A DNA stretch of 64,000 nt from positions 36,546 to 100,545 of the forward strand of contig JAJYXQ010000007.1 of assembly GCA_021796385.1 (NCBI GenBank). The letters are read 5' to 3'. The notes beneath the pieces were generated by a model that was given only the letters and a program-made list of their open reading frames with translations, made no database searches and was not told the origin of the DNA. This document shows positions 18,700 through 26,757 of this stretch, piece by piece. A program made the translations under genes and the position numbers. How positions within the stretch are numbered: position 1 is the stretch's first letter; each line of letters starts with the position of its first letter. Source of the stretch: Thermoplasmata archaeon. Lineage in GTDB: Archaea; Thermoplasmatota; Thermoplasmata; Lutacidiplasmatales; UBA184.

Positions 18700-21158
18700 G
18701 GGCGATCCAAAGGCAGAGGAAGTGGAGGTCGATGCCGGGCCCGGAGCTGGGACGGTGGTTTGCTATACTTGCCCTGTCCGGGCTTTTGTTCTTGGGTGCC
18801 CTCTATGCGCCGGCTTTCCCGACCGGGGACTCCCATAGCCATCCGCCGGTCGGAGGATCCGTGAGCACCGTGGGGACCCCCCTTGGGAAGATTACGGAGG
18901 CACGACCTGGTCCGTTGACATTGAACCCTACTTGGGGTAACCTTACCCCAGCTCTGCCTTCCAGTCCCTCCGCCCGTACCCCCGGAGGTATGGTCTACGA
19001 TGCCGCGGATGGCAACGTCCTTCTCTTCGGCGGTTGCTGCCTCTCGAGCGGGATCGAGGGCGACACCTGGACGTTCCATGCCGGCGCTTGGACAAACCGG
19101 ACACCCTCTTTGGTCACTTCTCCCGGGCCATCGGGATGGGGGGCCATGACCTACGACACAAAGGACGGCTACGTCCTCTACTTTTCCGGGAGCACGGACC
19201 AGACATGGAAGTACACCGCGGGACAGTGGACAGAACTATTCCCTCTCGTCAGCCCCAGCCCCCGTACTTCAGCCACCATGGCCTATGATGCGCTCGACAA
19301 CTATGTGGTTCTCTTCGGGGGGTACAACGGAACGGCGACCCTCAACGACACCTGGACCTACTCCGGCGGGAATTGGACGGACCTCGGGCCGAAGCTCGCC
19401 CTCTCTCCTCCGGCGAGGAGCAGCGCGGCGATGGCATACGATCCCTTGCTCGGGGGTCTGGTGCTCTTTGGGGGATGCGCTTCGGTCACATGCGCCCAAA
19501 CGCGGAACGACACCTGGGAGTTCCACGGTGGCTCCTGGTCCCCCCTCACCGAGACCTTATCGCCAGCCTCCCGCAGCGCCCCTGCGATGGGCTGGGACGG
19601 CACGTCGAGCCAATTGATACTTTACGGTGGGGAGTCCTCGTCCGGTCATCCCCTGAACGATACCTGGACCTTCGGGACCGGAACGTGGACCAACCTCACC
19701 TCGGGATTGGCCCTCTCCCCACCCGCACTCTATGGGGCGTCCCTGGTCAATGACACGGGGGGTTCCGGCTTCCTCCTCTTCGGGGGGCGTGCCAATCCCA
19801 TGGAAAGCAACCAGACGTGGTTGTATGGACTGCCCCCCCTCACACCGCTCATGGCCGTGGCGAAGGCAACACCCCTTTCGGGGCCCGCACCGTTAACAGT
19901 ATCTTTCAACGGGCAGGCCACCGGTGGGGTCCCTCCGTACACCTTTTCTTGGAACTTCGGGGATGCCTCATCCCTTTCCCCGCTCCAAGACCCGACGCAT
20001 ACCTACAACGCCTCCGGGGGGTACACGGTCACCCTCACCGTGCACGATTCTATCGGGAACTCCGCCACGCATGGCATCACCGTGACCGTCCAACCTTCGA
20101 TCCTCCCGCTCCAACTCTCCTTGGGCGTGAGCCCTATCACCGGGACAGCACCGTTGACCGTGACCGTCTGGGGTAACGTCACGGGAGGGTCTCCCCCGTA
20201 CACCTATGACTGGAACTTTGGGGACGGGACCCTGAGCGCGCTCGCGAGCCCGCCGCCCCATGTGTACTCGAACGCCGGGGTCTACAACATTTTCCTACAG
20301 GTAAACGACAGCGCGCAGGACGTCGTCCGCGCGCTGCAGGAGGTGGTCGTGAATGCCGTGCCTCCTCCCCCCGGTCCATTGACCGTCCATTCGACCGGCT
20401 CCCACGATCTCGGGGTGGCCCCCCTCGTCGATAATTTCTCGGCCTCGGTCACCGGGGGAACAGCGCCGTACTCGTACTCCTGGGTCTTCGGTGACGGCAC
20501 CGTCGGCACTGGGGCCCTTGTCCAAGCGAACTACACCCGGCCCGGTACCTACCGGGTCGAACTTTGGGTGAACGACTCGGCGGGGAAGGGGGCCGTATCG
20601 AACCTGACGGTCACCGTGCTGCCCTCGCTCAACATCACCCTGGCCGCCACCCCCGGCGATCCCATCGTCGGTCAGCTGGTCACATTCACCGCCGGGACGA
20701 CTGGGGGAGACCCCCCCTACACCTACCTCTGGAGCGGGTTGCCGGCCGGGTGCCTCCCGATCAACTCTAGCCAGCTCTCCTGCCACCCGACAGCCTCCGG
20801 CATCTTTACATCGCGCGTCGCTGTGACCGACGCCATCGGGGATACTGCGAACGCCACGATCTCTACGACCGTGAACCGCTCGAGCACGGGAACCAGCGGA
20901 CCCTCCCCCACCAACTCGAATTCGGGAACCCCCCTGTGGGTCTTCGTGGTCGTATCAATAGCCTTGGTGGCCGGTGCCTTGGCGGTAGCCTTGTTCCTCC
21001 GCCAGCGCCACCGCAAGCTCTCACCTGTTCCTCCATCCACCGGGGTCTCTCCGGTACCGGTATCTTCTCCAAGTGGGGCTCCGAATACACCGGTCCCCGG
21101 CCCCTCAATAGGCACGAACCTTCCCCCGCCACCGAACCTCCCTCCGCCCCCCCCGTGA
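18696..21158 (+). CDS. Kelch-PKD surface protein with C-terminal anchor and polyproline tail
   Basis: The start is taken at ATG 18696, which overlaps the stop of the preceding kelch gene (ATGA), giving 820 residues; the frame is open further upstream, but that part reads as a shadow of the neighbour. A hydrophobic signal segment lies at about 15-33. Six kelch blades (NDTWTY/NDTWTF with LFGG) fill about 75-390, one propeller. Three PKD-like domains follow (FSWNFGDASS, YDWNFGDGT, YSWVFGDGT), then one two-cysteine module (LWSGLPAGCLP ... LSCHPTASG). A membrane helix is at about 745-768, and a tail ends in LPPPPNLPPPPP. The same domain order as its larger neighbour suggests an ancient tandem duplication and joint expression. 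Confidence 0.9.
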   Translation: MRAIQRQRKWRSMPGPELGRWFAILALSGLLFLGALYAPAFPTGDSHSHPPVGGSVSTVGTPLGKITEARPGPLTLNPTWGNLTPALPSSPSARTPGGMVYDAADGNVLLFGGCCLSSGIEGDTWTFHAGAWTNRTPSLVTSPGPSGWGAMTYDTKDGYVLYFSGSTDQTWKYTAGQWTELFPLVSPSPRTSATMAYDALDNYVVLFGGYNGTATLNDTWTYSGGNWTDLGPKLALSPPARSSAAMAYDPLLGGLVLFGGCASVTCAQTRNDTWEFHGGSWSPLTETLSPASRSAPAMGWDGTSSQLILYGGESSSGHPLNDTWTFGTGTWTNLTSGLALSPPALYGASLVNDTGGSGFLLFGGRANPMESNQTWLYGLPPLTPLMAVAKATPLSGPAPLTVSFNGQATGGVPPYTFSWNFGDASSLSPLQDPTHTYNASGGYTVTLTVHDSIGNSATHGITVTVQPSILPLQLSLGVSPITGTAPLTVTVWGNVTGGSPPYTYDWNFGDGTLSALASPPPHVYSNAGVYNIFLQVNDSAQDVVRALQEVVVNAVPPPPGPLTVHSTGSHDLGVAPLVDNFSASVTGGTAPYSYSWVFGDGTVGTGALVQANYTRPGTYRVELWVNDSAGKGAVSNLTVTVLPSLNITLAATPGDPIVGQLVTFTAGTTGGDPPYTYLWSGLPAGCLPINSSQLSCHPTASGIFTSRVAVTDAIGDTANATISTTVNRSSTGTSGPSPTNSNSGTPLWVFVVVSIALVAGALAVALFLRQRHRKLSPVPPSTGVSPVPVSSPSGAPNTPVPGPSIGTNLPPPPNLPPPPP

Positions 21159-21191
21159 GACTCCCAAGGGCGCGGGGTCCCCGGGGCCCCT

Positions 21192-22181
21192 CTACGGCGC
21201 CGTCGGAGGAATGCGCGGTCCCTCCCTCAGGTGCTTGAGGCGTGCGTCCAGGGACGTCTTGAGTTCCGGGAGCGCCGGTGCACCGGTGAGGTCCCGACGC
21301 GCAGCGATGGCGGCCTTGCCGGCGAGGATCCGCGCCGCCTTGCCCTTGAGCCGGGTCGGAGCCCCTTGCACCGCGGGATGGAGGAAGAGCAATCCGTACT
21401 TGGGAGGCGCCCTCCCCGTGCGGAGGTGGTCGAAGAAGGCCCGTTCGGCTCCCAGCACCTGGAGGGTTCCCGCCGGAAGGCGCGCCAACCGTTCGATCCC
21501 CCCGGCCTTTTCGATGATCCGGGCCGCTAACATCGGGCCGAGCAAGGCCGAAAGGTTCGGGAAGCGGGACGCTGACTCCTGCTCGACCGCGGTCTCCATG
21601 GCGCGGAGGCTCTGTCCCAGGTTCAACACGAGCCCGGCGATGTCCTTACGGGCGGCCTGGATCGCGGAGGTCGGTTCCTCATCCATCATCTGGCGGGCCA
21701 CTCCGGTGCTCCCCTCGTCGCTCCGGGCGATCTCGGCCGGGGCTTCGTTCACCCACCAGTTGCTCAGCCGCTCTCCCAGCAGGTTGACCACCTCGCCCAA
21801 GTCCTGAAGGGACCGGACACCCTCCACGATCTCTTGGGAGGGGCCGAGGGCTTCCGAGAGGAAGGCCTTTCCCGCGTCGGATAGTAAGGACCGTTGCCAT
21901 TCCGGATCGAACCCACGGTCCCGTGCCGGGATGCGGGGGACGTATCCCATCGCCGGTCGAACACCGAGGGAGCGGAACCGGGCATCGCGGCTGGTGAGTT
22001 CGCGACGTTGGGGCTCGGGCACCTCTTCCCACAATCCCCGCTCCTCCATCGTGAGCCCGCCTTCCCCGCGGACCTTCCACCGCGCGAGGATCTCGCCCCG
22101 GTCCCGGGGAAAGTCCCGGCCGTTCACGACCTTGCCCTTCTCGACGAGGTACGCCCCGAACCAGCGCGTGACGATCTCCAT
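21192..22181 (-). CDS. Nop5/Nop56/Nop58 C/D-box RNP core protein
   Basis: The start is ATG 22181 (sequence MEIVTRWFGAYLVEKGK), overlapping the stop of the SDR gene by one base (TGATG), giving 329 residues. The C-terminal half carries the Nop domain: NLSALLGPMLAARIIEKAGG, LARLPAGTLQVLGAERAFF, and PPKYGLLFLHPAVQGAP, then a GKAARILAGKAAIAARRD helix. Nop5 bridges L7Ae and fibrillarin in archaeal guide-RNA 2'-O-methylation complexes. The fibrillarin gene that usually neighbours nop5 is absent here; the downstream neighbour is the convergent kelch gene. A longer open frame upstream of 22181 is a shadow of the SDR gene. Confidence 0.93.
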   Translation of the reverse strand: MEIVTRWFGAYLVEKGKVVNGRDFPRDRGEILARWKVRGEGGLTMEERGLWEEVPEPQRRELTSRDARFRSLGVRPAMGYVPRIPARDRGFDPEWQRSLLSDAGKAFLSEALGPSQEIVEGVRSLQDLGEVVNLLGERLSNWWVNEAPAEIARSDEGSTGVARQMMDEEPTSAIQAARKDIAGLVLNLGQSLRAMETAVEQESASRFPNLSALLGPMLAARIIEKAGGIERLARLPAGTLQVLGAERAFFDHLRTGRAPPKYGLLFLHPAVQGAPTRLKGKAARILAGKAAIAARRDLTGAPALPELKTSLDARLKHLREGPRIPPTAP

Positions 22182-22945
22182 CAGTCCATGCGCAGCCCAC
22201 CGTTCACGTGGACCGTGGTTCCTGTGAGGTACGATGCTTCCGGGGACGCAAGAAAGGCGATCACCCCGGCCACATCTTCGGGCTGACCGAGACGCCCCAG
22301 GGGGATCGTCCTTTCCCGCTGGGCCCGCACCTCGGGGGTATCCGCAGCCAGGATCGCCGTGTCGATCGAGCCGGGCGCGACCACGTTCACGGTGATCTGG
22401 GGCGCGAGCTCCCGGGCGAGGGACTTTGCCAGCCCCCCGATGGCCGCTTTGCTCGCCGCATAATCCGCACCGTGGGTGGAGCCGTTGAGGGCCAGCACGC
22501 TCCCCACGAAGATGATCCGGCCCCAGGGCGCCTTGCGGAGCTGCGGAAGGAGCTCCCGGGTCACCACATAGGGGGCCCAAAGGTTCGTGATGAGCGTGTA
22601 CATGAACTCCTCCTCATCTAAGTCCTCGATTGTCCTTCTCGGGTATTCCCCCGCATTGTTGACCAAGACTTCGAGGGAAGGGAACTCCTTGCCGAGGGTC
22701 TGGGCCAACTGCTCGATATCCTTCTTCGAGGTGAGGTCCCCGGCGACGGGGAAGGCCTTGCGTCCCAGGTCCGTTATCTCCTTGGCGACCCCCTCCGCCT
22801 CGGCCTTGTGGGTGCGATAGTGCACGGCGACATCGAATCCCTGGCGGGCCAAGGCGAGGGCGGTCTGTTTGCCGATGCCGGTTCCGGCCCCTGTCACGAG
22901 CGCGTGCCCCTTCTCCCCTGCCATGCCCTTCCCCAAGCGACGCAA
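22181..22945 (-). CDS. Short-chain dehydrogenase/reductase (FabG-like)
   Basis: This 254-residue Rossmann-fold oxidoreductase contains the NAD(P)-binding motif TGAGTGIGK, the structural NNAG motif, and a catalytic S-Y-K set (GSVLALNGSTHGADYAASKAA, i.e. S...YxxxK). The C-terminal YLTGTTVHVNGG is typical of FabG-like SDRs. The substrate cannot be deduced. The start at 22945 is uncertain; an in-frame ATG at 22924 (MAGEKGHALVTGAG) is equally good. It lies 3 bases after the HAD gene and overlaps nop5 by one base, so the three form one operon. Confidence 0.88.
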   Translation of the reverse strand: MRRLGKGMAGEKGHALVTGAGTGIGKQTALALARQGFDVAVHYRTHKAEAEGVAKEITDLGRKAFPVAGDLTSKKDIEQLAQTLGKEFPSLEVLVNNAGEYPRRTIEDLDEEEFMYTLITNLWAPYVVTRELLPQLRKAPWGRIIFVGSVLALNGSTHGADYAASKAAIGGLAKSLARELAPQITVNVVAPGSIDTAILAADTPEVRAQRERTIPLGRLGQPEDVAGVIAFLASPEASYLTGTTVHVNGGLRMD

Positions 22946-22948
22946 GAG

Positions 22949-23590
22949 TTAAGGTTGAGTCTTCGGACCCTCGGGCGCAAGGAACGGCCTTAGGGATCGC
23001 CGGAGCCCCCTCGCCGTCGTGTAGTGTACTGCCGACCATCCGGCATTCCGAGCACCCGCAACGTTCCGGATACGATCGTCGATGAGGAGGATCTCCTCGG
23101 GACGCATCTTGAGGGTCCGCTCCGCTGCCCGGTAGGCGGCGAGGTCGGGCTTTGTGGCCCGGATCCGGTAGGAGAGGACCCATGGGTGAAGGAACTTTAG
23201 CTCGGGATGCCACCGGAAAAGAGCGGCGTGCGTTGCGTCGGTGTTGGAAAAGACCCCTGTCACATAGCCCACGTTCCGGAGCTGATGGGCGATGCGCACG
23301 GAGGACGGGATCACTTCAAGATGTTCGCTCAACATCCCGATCCATAGGCTCCGGTAATCTCGGGGAAACGGGATGCCGAGATCGTGCGCGAGCTGGCCCC
23401 ACATGGTCCGCAAGGAGATCCGGCCGCCTTGCAACTGGTCCCGGAGGGGGAGGATGGCGCTCTCGACACGATCGTAGGGCAGGCCGTATCGGCGGCACAG
23501 CCGGCGGAAGATCCACTCATCCCGCCATCGGATGAGGACACTTCCCATGTCGAAGAGCACCCCCTTCACCGGGTTCGGTGGACGATCCAT
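22949..23590 (-). CDS. HAD-superfamily hydrolase
   Basis: With ATG 23590 as start the protein has 213 residues. HAD motif I (VLFDMGSVL) contains a first aspartate, but the usual second aspartate is replaced by serine (DMGSV), as in some phosphatase-like epoxide hydrolase-N relatives. Motif II is GVFSNTD, the conserved lysine is in RATKPDLAAY, and motif IV is LLIDDRIRNV. The cap is an alpha-helical insert after motif I. The substrate is unknown. The 5' end is divergent from uppS and the 3' end leads directly into the SDR gene. Confidence 0.82.
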   Translation of the reverse strand: MDRPPNPVKGVLFDMGSVLIRWRDEWIFRRLCRRYGLPYDRVESAILPLRDQLQGGRISLRTMWGQLAHDLGIPFPRDYRSLWIGMLSEHLEVIPSSVRIAHQLRNVGYVTGVFSNTDATHAALFRWHPELKFLHPWVLSYRIRATKPDLAAYRAAERTLKMRPEEILLIDDRIRNVAGARNAGWSAVHYTTARGLRRSLRPFLAPEGPKTQP

Positions 23591-23714
23591 GGGGCCCGGG
23601 AGCGCGTGCCGGGGATAGCCGTTACGATTTCCTCTGGAAGGCGAATCCACCGGAAGTTTGACCCAGACGGCGGGCGCAACACTTAACCCTCCTTGCCACC
23701 TCCCGGGTCCGGCC

Positions 23715-24524
23715 ATGACCTCGCAACCGACCCGGGGACGACAACCCGCCCATTTGGCCGACATGCTCGCCCTGACGGCGCAGACCGCGCTCGAGCAAAG
23801 GCTCCTCGAGGAGATACGGAAGGAACCGGTCCCCCGACACCTCGGCATCATCATGGATGGGAACCGCCGTTTTGCCCGGGACCATGGCCTCCTCACCGAG
23901 GAGGGCCATCTAAAGGGCAAGGACAAGCTCGAGGACCTGCTCAACTGGTGCCTTGAGGTCGGGGTCAAGGTGCTGACGGTGTACGCCCTTTCGACCGAGA
24001 ACCTGAACCGTGAGAAAGAAGAGGTCGACAAGCTCATGGACCTGTTCGTCGAGAGCTTCCGGAAGGTCGCCGAGGACCCCCGAGTGCACAAGCACCACAT
24101 CCATGTGGCCGTCATCGGAGATCGCAACAAGCTCCGTCCGGATGTGGTCGAGGCGATCGAACTAGCGGAATCCCGGACCCGGGACTACTCCGACTACCAT
24201 TACAACATCGCGGTGGCATATGGCGGACGGGAGGAGATCATTCACGCCGTTCGGGCCATCGCGCAAGAAGTGAAGGAGGGGAAGATCTCGACCGACGACA
24301 TCACCGAGAAGCTCGTTTCCGAGCATCTCTACACACCCCATCTCCCGGACCCGGACCTCGTGTTCCGCACGAGCGGCGAAGAGCGCATCTCGAACTTCCT
24401 CCTCTGGCAGGTGGCCTATGCAGAGCTTTATTTCTCCGATGTGATGTGGCCGGGGCTCAGGAAGCTCGATTTCTTGAGGGCCATCCACGATTACCAGCGG
24501 AGGAAACGGAGATACGGGAAGTAA
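23715..24524 (+). CDS. uppS: Cis-prenyltransferase (undecaprenyl diphosphate synthase family)
   Basis: The start is ATG 23715 (269 residues), about 29 bases after an A/T-rich CACTTAACCC. The enzyme condenses isopentenyl diphosphate units in cis to make the polyprenyl carrier lipid used in protein glycosylation and envelope synthesis. The catalytic block HLGIIMDGNRRFARDHG lies near the N-terminus, followed by LTVYALSTENLNR and the C-terminal RTSGEERISNFLLWQ and YFSDVMWP motifs. Numerous sequons in the surface proteins of the window fit a need for a dolichol-type carrier. The tRNA gene starts 12 bases after its stop. Confidence 0.93.
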   Translation: MTSQPTRGRQPAHLADMLALTAQTALEQRLLEEIRKEPVPRHLGIIMDGNRRFARDHGLLTEEGHLKGKDKLEDLLNWCLEVGVKVLTVYALSTENLNREKEEVDKLMDLFVESFRKVAEDPRVHKHHIHVAVIGDRNKLRPDVVEAIELAESRTRDYSDYHYNIAVAYGGREEIIHAVRAIAQEVKEGKISTDDITEKLVSEHLYTPHLPDPDLVFRTSGEERISNFLLWQVAYAELYFSDVMWPGLRKLDFLRAIHDYQRRKRRYGK

Positions 24525-24536
24525 TCGGGTCGGGAT

Positions 24537-24621
24537 GCAGGGGTAGCCTAGCTTGGCCAAAGGCGCCAGATTCAGGGTCTGGTCTCGAAGGAGTCCGTGG
24601 GTTCAAATCCCTCCCCCTGCA
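24537..24621 (+). tRNA. tRNA-Leu (CAG)
   Basis: An 85-base class II tRNA. The acceptor GCAGGGG (24537-24543) pairs perfectly with CCCCTGC at 24614-24620, and the discriminator A is at 24621. The anticodon stem CCAGA/TCTGG encloses the loop TTCAGGG with CAG at 24573-24575. A long variable arm (TCTCGAAGGAGTCC region) and the GGTTCAAATCC T-loop are present. No intron is seen, and CCA is not encoded. The T stem GTGGG/CCCTC contains one T-T mismatch. Confidence 0.92.
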
Positions 24622-24680
24622 TGGTCCTCCCGTACCCTGCCGGACCCAGGACCCACCCATGGTGTCCTAGGGTCCGTGGG

Positions 24681-25379
24681 CTAGGGGGGTGACGTGCGAA
24701 CTCCCGCTACGACCTTCTTCACCTTCAGCACCCGGTTGCGGCCCGAGCGGTTTCCGAGAACGGTTCCGCTCGGAGCTAAGGAACCCTCGTTGAGCAGGGC
24801 ATAGAGGTCGGCATCGGTCCAGGATGTTCCGTGGAGGTGCGCGTGTCTCCGGGTGCCCTCCTTGACGAAACCGGCCTTGGTCAACACCCGCGCCGAAGCC
24901 TCGTTGTCGACCTCGACCGTCGCTTCGATCCGGTGGACATTGGTGTGGCGGAAGACCTCGGCACAGACGGCGATCACGGCCTCGGTGGCTAAGCCCTGTC
25001 CCCAGAGTCTCCGGGGTACCCAGTACCCGATCTCGCCATGGCGGTCCTTCCAGTTGAGGTTGTACAATCCCACGGCGACGGAGAGTTCCCCGGTCCGTGC
25101 ATCGACCCCGATCAGGTTGAGCATCTCCCCTCGCCGCATCTTTCGCCGAGCCCCGCTTACGAAGTCGGTGGCATGGACACGGGTGTAGGGGCGCGGACGC
25201 CCGGAGACGAAGCGGCCCATCGTCTCGTCGCGTAACGCACGATAGACCGACTCGACATCGGAGGTCACCGGCGCCCGAAGGATCAACCGCCGGGTCCGGA
25301 TGGGGAGCCGGACCGCGGCGAGCTTCCCACCGAGGAGCCGAGGCTTTCCTCCCATGCGCACTGAACGCCGTGCCTTCAT
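24681..25379 (-). CDS. GNAT-family N-acetyltransferase (RimJ/RimL-like)
   Basis: The start is taken at ATG 25379 (232 residues), just after the isocitrate lyase stop; ATG 25355 is an alternative. The RIRTRRLILRAP-like N-terminus (here PIRTRRLILRAPVTSD), the GLYNLNWKDRHGEIGYWVPR strand, and the acetyl-CoA loop RRLWGQGLATEAV are typical of Acetyltransf_3 enzymes. The block VEVDNEASARVLTKAGFVKEG closes the domain. A basic extension of about 35 residues follows. Acceptor substrate unknown. It is 40 bases downstream of aceA and may be the last gene of that operon. Confidence 0.85.
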   Translation of the reverse strand: MKARRSVRMGGKPRLLGGKLAAVRLPIRTRRLILRAPVTSDVESVYRALRDETMGRFVSGRPRPYTRVHATDFVSGARRKMRRGEMLNLIGVDARTGELSVAVGLYNLNWKDRHGEIGYWVPRRLWGQGLATEAVIAVCAEVFRHTNVHRIEATVEVDNEASARVLTKAGFVKEGTRRHAHLHGTSWTDADLYALLNEGSLAPSGTVLGNRSGRNRVLKVKKVVAGVRTSPP

Positions 25380-25419
25380 GCGGTCGGTTCCCCCGGCCCC
25401 GGGATCGTCGTTTCCCGGT

Positions 25420-26757
25420 TCAGGGGGAGGAGGGTATCCTGGGCCGCCCAGAAGGCTCCGCTCCCGAGGGCTTCTCCCGCGGTTTCGTTGGTGTGAACTG
25501 TTCGGCCTCGGTGGAACCTTCCAGGGCGAGCGTGCTGGTGAGCCCTCCGGAGAGGACCTGGGCGACATCATCAAAATAGCCGGTCCCGACGAACGATTGG
25601 TGCTTTACGGCGGAATAGCCTTCCCGTTCCGCTTGGAACTCCGTCTCCTGGAGTTCCGTGTAGGCCGTCATACCGCTCTGGGCATATCCCTTGGCCAACT
25701 GGAACATTGTGAGGTTCACCGCGTGGAAGCCGGCCAGCGTGACGAACTGGAAGCGATATCCCATCTCCGCGATGGACGATTGGAAGCTCGCGATCTCTTC
25801 CCGGGAGAGCTTCTTGCGCCAATTGAACGAGGGGGAGCAATTGTAGGCGAGGAGCTTCCCGGGATATTTCGCATGGACCTCCCGGGCAAAGCGCTCGGCC
25901 TCGTCGATGTCGGGAGAGGAGGTCTCGAACCACAGGAGGTCCGCGTACGGCGCGTAGGCGATCCCCCGGGCGATGACCATGTCGAGCCCCCCCGTGACCT
26001 CGTAGTACCCCTCGGGCGTCCGGTTCCCGGTCATGAACGGCCGGTCCCGCGGGTCGATGTCGCTCGTCAGGAGCTTTGCCGAGAGGGCATCCGTCCGGGC
26101 AATGAGCACCGTGGGCACGCCCAGGACGTCGGCGGCGAGACGGGCGGCCCAGAGCTTCTGGTTGAACTCCCGGACCGGGACCAGGACCTTCCCCCCCATG
26201 TGTCCGCACTTCTTCGCAGAGGCCAGCTGGTCTTCTATATGGATCGCCGCCGTCCCGGCCTCGATGAGGGCCTTCGTGAGCTCGAAGGCGTTCAGGACGC
26301 CTCCAAAACCAGCCTCGGCGTCCGCAACGATCGGGGCGTACCAGTAGACGTCATCCTTTCCCCGGGCGTGCTGTTTCTCGTCCTCCCGGCGGAAGGCATT
26401 GTTGATCCGTCGTACAAGGGCCGGCATCGAGTCCGCCGGATAGAGGCTCTGATCGGGATACGTCTGCGCGGCGCCGTTCGCGTCCGCAGCCACTTGCCAG
26501 CCGCTAGCGTAGATGGCCTGGAGGCCCGCCGCCACCATCTGGACCGCCTGGGTTCCGGTCATGGCCCCGAGCGTTGGAACGTAAGGTTCGGAGTGGAGCA
26601 GGCGCCAGAAGCGTTGGGAACCCCGGGTCGCAAGCGTGTACTCGATCGGGACCGATCCGCGCAAGCGTTCCACATCCTCCCCCCGGTACGGCCGTTGTAT
26701 TCCCTTCCACCGCTCGTTCTCTTTCCAGTCCCTCCCCACACTCTCCATTCCTATCAC
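25420..26757 (-). CDS. aceA: Isocitrate lyase
   Basis: This 445-residue enzyme splits isocitrate into succinate and glyoxylate, the first step of the glyoxylate shunt. The catalytic signature KKCGHMGGK is at residues 182-190, with the active-site cysteine at 184. Flanking family blocks include [17 protein letters not shown] and [12 protein letters not shown]. The C-terminus carries a Pro/Ser-rich extension of about 25 residues beyond the family core. It overlaps malate synthase by four bases (ATGA at 26754-26757), so both enzymes are translationally coupled. Growth on acetate, fatty acids or other C2-yielding compounds is the implied role. Confidence 0.96.
   Translation of the reverse strand: MIGMESVGRDWKENERWKGIQRPYRGEDVERLRGSVPIEYTLATRGSQRFWRLLHSEPYVPTLGAMTGTQAVQMVAAGLQAIYASGWQVAADANGAAQTYPDQSLYPADSMPALVRRINNAFRREDEKQHARGKDDVYWYAPIVADAEAGFGGVLNAFELTKALIEAGTAAIHIEDQLASAKKCGHMGGKVLVPVREFNQKLWAARLAADVLGVPTVLIARTDALSAKLLTSDIDPRDRPFMTGNRTPEGYYEVTGGLDMVIARGIAYAPYADLLWFETSSPDIDEAERFAREVHAKYPGKLLAYNCSPSFNWRKKLSREEIASFQSSIAEMGYRFQFVTLAGFHAVNLTMFQLAKGYAQSGMTAYTELQETEFQAEREGYSAVKHQSFVGTGYFDDVAQVLSGGLTSTLALEGSTEAEQFTPTKPREKPSGAEPSGRPRIPSSP

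Noticed and set aside
22182..22580. N-terminal extension of the Nop5 frame
   Set aside because: The Arg/Gly/Pro-rich extension is the shadow of the SDR gene; ATG 22181 gives a normal Nop5 N-terminus.
24457..24660. Minus-strand frame encoding RGRDLNPRTPSRPDPES
   Set aside because: This is the well-known false peptide read from the antisense of a tRNA; the region is the tRNA-Leu gene.
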